From Oryzias latipes (lineage: Eukaryota > Chordata > Actinopteri > Beloniformes > Adrianichthyidae), in contig NC_019867.2 of the NCBI RefSeq assembly GCF_002234675.1, positions 28,075,166 to 28,139,165 of the forward strand: a DNA stretch of 64,000 nt, read 5' to 3'. A program made the translations under genes and the position numbers. Of the stretch, positions 48,001 to 57,000 are shown piece by piece; the stretch's first letter is position 1; each line of letters starts with the position of its first letter. The notes under the pieces were generated by a model. The model had not been told where the DNA came from and searched no databases. It saw only the letters and a list, made by a program, of their open reading frames with translations.

Positions 48001-51000
48001 AAAGATATGAAATGTCAGGACCAACAATGTGTTTGGTAAGGCTGTAATCTATAGATCAAATCACATCAACTAATGGGGCAGCCCCTTTAACGAGGAGGTC
48101 AAACGGGTTTACCTGAGCAGGACACTTGGTCAGCTTTTTCCACTCTCTCAGGCACTGACAGTCCAAACGATTAGGAATCTCTGCAGCGATCTTCGCCCAA
48201 CGACCTGGACAACATCAGGTTAGTAAAAGATTTGAATTACTTTATGTCATTTCACCTGATAAAACCAGAATTTAAAACCTCTTTTACAAAAGGTGAACAG
48301 TAGAGGCTCATAACCAGGTACAAAAGACTACAAAACCTCCCAGCTGTGGACTATGGTAACGGTTAAGTGCATTAAATCTCTTCAAAAATATCAGGATAGT
48401 CAGATTTGTGTTCAGCAGTAACATCTCACTGACAAACATGTGTGACACATTATGAGCTTCATCAAAAGGAGTCCAGAGATTTTAGGTCTCCAAAGAGAAG
48501 CAAGTGCAAAGTTCAGTTGTATTGTTTTCGCTGCTGTAAATTTTTTCAAAGAAAAATTCACTGGAGGTGATTGACATATCTACAGTCTCTCTCTCAGTCA
48601 CATCTGTGACTTTGCAGCAAATGGAGGGCTAACACACACCCATTCACACTTATGGACAATTTAGAGTGACCAATTAACTTATGTAATGTCATTTTTGTGA
48701 CATTTAAAATCCGCTGGGCGGGCCACAAGCTCTCTGCTCTGCTCCATTCCGATGCATCCACTTGCAGACAAATAGATCCATGAATGTCTTTGTCTTCCTC
48801 GTCTGAGCTGGAATCCCAATTTAAACTGTACGGCTGGATAACTGTGATAATGCTCGCCCTTTTTGTTTTACCGATAACGTTTGGGTGGGGGGGTTGCATA
48901 GAGAGAGAGCCCCTTAACAAACCCACAATTCAGAGGTGAATTTCAAATGAACTGCTGCTGTTCTGTAGAAACTATGTCCTAGAAAACGACAGGGGTTTTT
49001 TAGATTTTGGCTAAAAACGGGATAATCATAATTAAAAGACCGGTGGGAACGCTTTGAAAATAGATCATAAGATGATCAGAGTGGGACTTTTAACCATGTC
49101 CAATTCATAATGTCTCTTCAGTTGAGGTAAAAACAGTATTTTGAAAATTGGAGTAAATCTGGAGACCCAGAAAAAATGTAGTGCAACCATCCATCCATCC
49201 ATCCATCCATCCATCCATCTTCAAGACCAGGGGTTTGCAACCTTTAACACTTAAAGAGCCGATCAGGTTAATTATGTCGAAAAGCCAAAAGGAGCCACAA
49301 AGTCGTATTTCTCTCTTTATGAAAATAAAACACTGATTTATATTATTGATTTATATTATTGATACTATTATGATAAATTGATAAATGTGAAATCCACTTT
49401 ATAATCCAGTGTGTCTTAACCCTTGTGCTATCCTAGGCACTTTAACATTGGGAGTTGGGTCATCTAGACCCACTAGACAGTGATCTGAACCTTTTTTCTT
49501 CAATGATTTGTGATCTTCACTGGTGTCCATGGATTACATGAAATCTTTCCACCTTTATCCACCTTTGTCATGGTAGGGAGAACACGTCAATGGAAGGGTG
49601 GGGTCATCTAAGATAGCACAAGGGTTAAGCATAAATTCTGGTTGTGCTTACTGACCTCAAATTTCTTTTCTGTGGTAAACGGCATCATAAATCTGTCAAA
49701 ATGTTTTAGTTCGACTTTGGTAAACTATGAAGCCGCATCCTTTGATGGAATGTTGAAGATCTATGGGTCCTTTGTCAGAACCTTAATGCAGTATCACGTA
49801 CTGTTCTTCATCGGTTTGTGAATGGATTGAATAAAGTTTGAGTTGGTTTACTTCACTAATTTCACTTTAGTTACTTTTTTTCTTTAAAAACTATTTTTCT
49901 TCAACCTCCATTGGGAAACCTTAATGGAGGAGTAAAGGAGCCACATGTGGCTCTGGAGCCTTAGGTTGCAGACCCCTGTTCTTGACCCAGTTCCTCCTTT
50001 CAGGGTTGCAGGGTTGCTGGAACCCATCAAGCTACACTGAAAAAAAAGATCTGTTCGATTTACTTAATTCAATAGTGGACAGTGGTTGCACACAGATGAT
50101 TTACTTTCACAGCAACTTAAACCATCAAGTTAAATTAACACAAGTAAATGTCATTCAACAAAACTGATTATTTTGTGTTAAAAATATGTGATTGAGACAT
50201 GATACCACAATGTAATTTGAGCTCTTGGATCAGTTTAATTGGTCACAATTTCATCACTTTATTTCAACACTATTCAGTAATGTTTACTCCAAAACTATTT
50301 GCTTACTTAAATGCAACTTATTTTTCATATTACAATTTTGAATTCTATTCTAATGTCAAATATATCAGACCTTGAAATTAAATATGTATTGTTTTATCTA
50401 ATATAACTGCCTGTAAGAACTAGTAATATTTCAAAACAATGGTGCTACCATTAAAAAAATTATTAGTTATTAAAATAAATCATTTGTAGAACTGCAAATA
50501 CCTTTCTGTTAACCTTCTGGAATTGTTAACATTACTCATTTTTACTCAAATAAATAAAAAATAACAGTTGCATGTCAAAGCTTTATTTCAAAAGCCACAG
50601 CACAAAATACAGTCAAAAATACAGCAAGTGTCCAAAATTTCGACACTGGTATTGTGACATCATGATTCAAAACAGCCTTAGAAGTATTAAAACTTTTTTT
50701 TTAAACTACAACCTTTTCAGATTGCGTACAATCATCCTTTTTCACTTGGAAAAACAAAATTGAAGAACCATACCAATTAAACAGAAAAAAATGGCACTAC
50801 GTTTCCATGGCAGGTAAACAGTTATAACCATCCCACAGAATAAACACTACAATGAACAATGTGATCGTTTTTGGGTTGCTGATCATTCACCTACAAATTC
50901 AATGTCCAAAATGCAAGAGGGCGTATGTGAACTATAAATGTCCTCTTACCTTTAGTTAAACATGTGACGTGCACAACAATCTCTCCTTATTGAAGTTTTG

Positions 51001-54000
51001 TCTTTAAGTTTTGGGCTTTTCTCGAGAGTTCAGTCGGATCCAATTCCATGACCACCTTTTGAATCACCTCAAAAGTGTAGGGGAGCTGTGCCAGGTAACT
51101 CATGTTGAAGCAGTAAAAAAGTCCAAACAGCATGGCTGTTGCAAGGGCCACATTATCCAGGTCCTGAAGTATCACCACACCTTCGATGATGATGCCAACA
51201 TCAGGAAAGTCCTTGCCTGGTGTCTCCCTGGCAACATAGACTCCCACTGTTGTTTTCTCAATGGCACTGAGAGTGGAGACATCAGTCATGTCCTGGGCAA
51301 AGAAAATATTATTGAAGATTGATTTTTTAAACTGATCTTTTGAATGCAAAAGTTAGGGCTGCACGATATGAGGAAAACTCGCGAAATGCGATATTGGTGA
51401 TTAATATTGCGATAACAATATAATTCGCGGTATATAAACAAATAGCAAAACAACCAAAAACATAATTTCCGTGTTCACTGCAACAGTTTAAAAATTAGAC
51501 TCCAAATGACCCACGTCGACGTAGGAGGCAAACATCAAACATAAAAGGGCTCATCTGATTGATCAACAACGTAAATGGGTCCTTCCGATTGGTTAAATGC
51601 ATAAAGGGATTTATTTCATATGTTCAATATTTCAAGCTGCCATGAGATTGTTTTAGCAAATTTAAGGTAACCATTTATTGCGATTTTCGCCGTCTTTTGC
51701 GGTATGCATATTGCACAGCTTAATGTCGCGATAACGATAAATTTGCGGTATATTGTGCAGGCCTAGCAAAAGTACTCATGCTATAGTTTAAACATGTGAG
51801 CAGCATAGTAAATTATTGTTGCCAAACAGTCCCTGCCATCAATACCACATTTGAAAAGTCAAAATAAAATCGACAACTTCTACCTCAAATGAAGAATATT
51901 AAGCTTTACAATTGTTTTTAGGATCACAAAGTGCACTGAGTACATTTTAAAATGTAGCAAATCAGTAATCTACTTATAACACTCACCATGTACTCGTGCA
52001 CCAAGATGTCAGGATTCTCCTTCAAATAGAGGCAAAGTCCTTTTTAATGAGGGACTCCCTTCTAGCATCCACGTCATCCTTAATACAAAAGAAAATACAG
52101 AAATTTGAACTCAAATTTTCAATAGACAGTGAATATGCGTTAAAAATTACAGATCATCAGTACTCTCAGGTAGAGGAAGTCGTGATTTTGAAATGGATTT
52201 ATTTATACAAGTCTTACTGACTGCAATTTAAACTTGATAGTTAAACAAGTTTGAGAAGTTCTTACCATCATCATGTCTGTCATGTCTTTCAACATTTTGC
52301 CCTGCTTCCCCGATGGCTTTGCAAACACTCTCAGCAGACTTTCAGACAGAAAGTCAAGCTGCGACAGAAACCTTGACTGTAGAGGCATGGTTGTAATGCG
52401 CTTGAACTCTGCGTTTATCTGAAATAACATGAAAGCATTATCAAGCATTGTTTTTAGATGAACACATCCTCTGCGACAACTTGTCAAGGCACAATTTGGT
52501 AATTTGGTAGTGAAGTTCTACCAAAAAATCATTGATTGCTTTGCTTGGCACACAAGAAAAATGTTCTAATTTTAACAACGCTGCTGCCAAACTGTGCTGA
52601 ATTACATCTGGTAGGTCGCTAAGACCATCAGCACTGCTACTTGGTTGAGCATCCTCAATGTCATCATCAGAAGCACTGGAAGCAGAATCTAGGGCAGCAA
52701 CAGTTGCTGATATTACTATTCCTGGTTTAAAATCTTTGGATGAGTAAAAACTGTGTTTCCAGCTCTTGTGGGATTTAAAAGATCCTAAAATATTTCTTTC
52801 AAAGTCGCAATGCAAAAACATACAAGTTACAACCTCATTTTTTTTCAAGTGTGCATTAATATGAGTCCAGTAATCTCTTTCAGACACAAGATCCTTACAG
52901 GGACACAAGTGGCAGCTAAATATACATCTCTCTAAATGATGGTGGCTAGTTTTAATAACATGACATCTATTCAAATGAATTAATAGTGCATTCCACGTTC
53001 TAAAAGTGCATGGACGGCTTTCATGAACACATGGAATACGACTGTTATTCCCATAATGCCCATGTCTTACTCCATAATGCTTCAGAAGGTGGGACCTACT
53101 TTGAAAAACTGAAGGGCAGGCCTTGCATTGCCACATTCACTCTGTCACTGGAACACTAGTAGCACTGTTCACTGTAAAGTGGGAAACAAAACATGATTAA
53201 CTTATAGTGAGGACAAAATGGTGTTTAACTCAAAAATACATTCCTGAGATAAACATAACTCATTTGTCGCTAATTTGCAAAGCAACTTAAAATATATGTA
53301 ATGCATTGAAAGCCGTAAAAGCAAATACAACTTCTTGTTCTTACCACAAATACTTGAGCCCACGACTTTTCAGCTGACTCCAGGTGAATAGATGACTTGA
53401 GTTTGTCAATCTGAAGCAAAACAGGGGAGGAGTAATTGAAATAATGCAGCCGACTAAGTAAGCACTTAGCAAGGACAGAGTTTTAGGGCCACGCAGAACA
53501 TTTTTTGTGAAGGATTTTGTTGTTGTTGTGTATGTAACTGTTGCCATGGTGACTCAGCGGTTGCCATGACTTCTGTGTTACGTAGCATTTTTAGTAAATG
53601 TTAAGTTTTATCACAACCCAGCAGTAGCGTCTCATTCTCAACATAACAAGATTGTATTAGAAACTGCATTTATTAATGAGAAGAATGACACTTTGACTTT
53701 ATTATCGAAATTAACTTTCTGCTCACCGCTTGATGACCGTAAGGGCAAGGGAGCCGCTCAGCTCCGTGTTTAAGACCCCGCGTCCAGAGAAATTAGCTGG
53801 TGGGAGGACGACTCGGACCACGGCTGGATGAGTCTCGACACTTTATTTGTCCACAATTTACACTCGACATACAGTATCCAGCTACAACTTTTCAGTCTTT
53901 TTAGCTACGCGCCCCCGTTCTCTCTCGCTTTACGCTGCAACCCGCCCCTTCTCTCCGTAAGGGCTACGACACTCTTATATTAACAACACTAAAGTGCCGT

Positions 54001-57000
54001 TAACACACAATGTAAACCACGATTAATTCAAGAAAAAAAAATTCACACATAAGACCAAAATATGTTAGGAGCGCCGCAAATGTGACGTTGACCGCTCCTG
54101 CTCAAAAGACAAATTAAAATAAAACAGAGTGATAACGTCAACTTATTTCAACGTTAACGTTATGTAGTCACTCTTGAGACATTAAGCTACATTTGGCTCA
54201 GATTTTGTCACTATTTAATAAGAAATTCAAGACTTACCGGGAAAGTTGTGGTGTGACGTGTCGTACCACGAGGCATTGGATTTGACTGAGATGGCTGCCT
54301 TCTTTTTCCAACAATCCTTAGCGCGCGAGAGGAAATCCCGTGAGGTATCCCGATAATTAGTATTGCAACATAACCGAGTTGCTTCATTCCAAAGTGATCT
54401 GAACAAATCTATGTGCAATCTTATCATTTCATGTAGATTATACATTGTACAGTCACATTTGACTCGAAAACATGTAGAAATTGTGTTAAATGCACCAGAT
54501 ATGCTTAGATTAATCCAAGAGACGGCTGTCTCCTTTTTTTCAGTGTACTGTTGTCTGAAGAGGGAGCTCACCTTGGACAGATCACCGGTCTGTCGCAAGG
54601 CTCAGTGCAGCCATTTGCCTTAAAACTTTGAGATTTCTCAACTTGTTTTTAGAAAGTACAACAGGTGCGTATAATGGTAGCCAGATTTTATTCACGTTTC
54701 TGCTCTTGTCAGTGCGTCCACAGGTTTTAGTTCTGCCAGCAGCGTTCGTAGAGCCACAGAGGCTCCCCTGCACCTGCTGAGTGTCCATCTTACCGACTCC
54801 ATGTTTGTCAACCAGCTCCCGGAGCAGCTCTCTCTCCTTCCTGTTGAATGGTCCTTTCTTCAACCCCGCCTTCAGGCAGTCGTGATATCTGCACCAAAAA
54901 ACGGGTTTCTTCTTCACTGGCACACGGAAAAGCCGACTGTTTGCACGCCCGGGGAGATCTTACCTCTCCCTACAGGCCATGATGCTGCGTCCAGGGACCT
55001 CCATCCGCACCTTCCACCAGGTTTCTCCAAGGCGGGAAACCGCCCGCAGTAAAAGCTGGAGGACCAACAGATGGAGTCTTCAGTGTCATCCAAACAGTTA
55101 AAGGAGGTCAGCTAAGCACAAGTAAGCTGCAACTATTGACGTTTACGTACTTTGTCTTCCTCTTTGGTCCAAGCGCCTTTCTTCAAGCTCGGGTCCAAAT
55201 TTAGGGTCCATCTGTTGAGGAGCTGCGTTGGATCACGACCCTCAATGAAGTAACTGACTAAGACAGACCAAAACAGAAGAGTCACAAGCATGGCAGGAGA
55301 CCGATAGAGGCTTGGCATGAGTGGGATTTCTTTACTCTGTGTGTAAGGGATGAAGTTTCCAATCCTCATTTTGTTCACCAGCTCTTTTAACAGCGCATCC
55401 TCCTCTGGGGTCCAGCTGCCTCGCTTCAGAGACCGAGACACGAAACGCTGGAACACCTGGAGGCACATGAAACCCGTCCTTCCCATCTGAGAAGGAAAAA
55501 TGTTTGCTTTAAGTGAGAAAAAACCAGCCAATATCAATCAAACACTAGTGCCTTTAAAGAGACGAAGCTAAAAACAATTGCCTTCAACAGAGATATAAAG
55601 AAAACTGCCCAACATTTAAAGAACTTAAATATCACTCAATGTTCCACTGTGTTCTCTAGGTTTATGCAACATTTATCCCATTTAGAGTTTTAAACAGGCA
55701 AATTGAAAGGATGTACATTTGTGTCAAGGTCCTAAAAACAAAATATAACTCCTCTGGTCTTATCTCACATTGCCTGCCCATGTGTCAAAGTGTCCTATGG
55801 CATAACAGTGAACCCCACATTGCTCCTGGTGGTTATACGTCGGTTGGGACCGGTGTTTGGCAGCATAGTTGCCATCAGTGTGTGAATGTGTGACTGTAAA
55901 GCACTTTGGGCCTTCAAGGAAGGTAGAAAAGCGCAACACACCTATACGATATCTACCATTTACCGCATAACAAAAAGTGGTCCAACAGTCCTCTGTACCC
56001 CTTAGTCTATTGTCCATCTCCAGTATAATCAACAACTGTTAGTCAGGTGACTGTAGAGGCCTCGGTCTGTCTTTTTGTAGTTTATTTATCACTTAAAAAA
56101 AAAGCTGTTAGATGTTCTCAAGATCTCAACACTCAATTTCCACTCAAAACAAAGACATCAGAGACAAAAAGATGGGAGAAGTCCTTTCTCCTCCTCACCC
56201 CAAGCTCCTGAGCAATGGTCTCCCAGTGTCTGTTGTTGTATCTCGCGCTGACCTCCTTCAGTTGTTGCACCTCCTCTTTACTCCACGTTTTCTTATTGAT
56301 AGACGGATGAAGAAAGTTTTGCCAGAAAAGACGGATGTCTTCTGGCTCTTTTGTCCCTTCAAACTAATCCAGAGGAGATCTCAGAGCGTCTGGTGTTACA
56401 CACACTGTCATTTGACCAATCAATCAGCCAACATCAACACTTACATCGATATTTGAGATTTTCTGCCAGTCATGTTCTTCATACCGTGAACCAATCAGCT
56501 CTTCCTCCTTCTTTTCCCTGATCAGTCAAATGAAATCATTTAAAGAATGGTACGCTCCATAGTTTCAACACTTTTGCAGTTACGATGATCTTTATAGACA
56601 GATCATGTATGTCAACTTTTAAAGACTATGTGATTAAATTTTACTTACAATTTTCTTGTCCTAAATTTTTAAAAATGACCTTTTTTACTTCAAAAGGCTC
56701 CCAGTCATTACCTGAGCTGCTCGATCTCGTCCTCCAAGTTGAGTATCTGCTCTCTCAGTGACTGTTTATCTGCTTCCTTTGCCCCCGACAACTTCTGTGA
56801 CAAGTAGTCCACCCTGAGGATCACACAGATCCGATCAGATCAGATCAGAAACCTCTGACACCAATGACAGAAACACTGAAAGCAGCTCCTCGTACTTTGA
56901 GAGTTTGGGCTGGATGAGTCTCTTCAAGCCATCTCGAGCAACAGAGTGAATCAGCAAAGTTTTCTGCCAGCTTTCCCCTGAACACAGATAAGAAACACTG

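Larger units (their letters stand above)
50035..54545 (-). mobile_element. 4.5-kb CACTG-ended DNA transposon carrying a zinc-finger gene
   Basis: Left end CACTGAAAAAAAAGA (from 50035) and right end TCCTTTTTTTCAGTG (to 54545) are inverted, with TA on both sides. The flanks are the two halves of one SINE, which proves insertion. CACTG termini with 2-3 bp duplications suggest the EnSpm/CMC group, but no transposase is visible. The minus strand carries a multi-exon gene (see 50987-53136). A younger hAT MITE (51355-51765) sits inside. Confidence 0.65.
49185..54610. mobile_element. one tRNA-type SINE split by two DNA transposons
   Basis: SINE pieces: 49185-49227 with the (CATC)n tail, 49987-50034 (CCAGTTCCTCCTTTCAGGGT, GCAGGGTTGCTGGAACCCAT), and 54546-54610 (GGACAGATCACCGGTCTGTC). 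In order these rebuild the widespread fish SINE 3' half. The first break is the hAT element (49228-49978), the second the CACTG-ended element (50035-54545). Confidence 0.75.
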
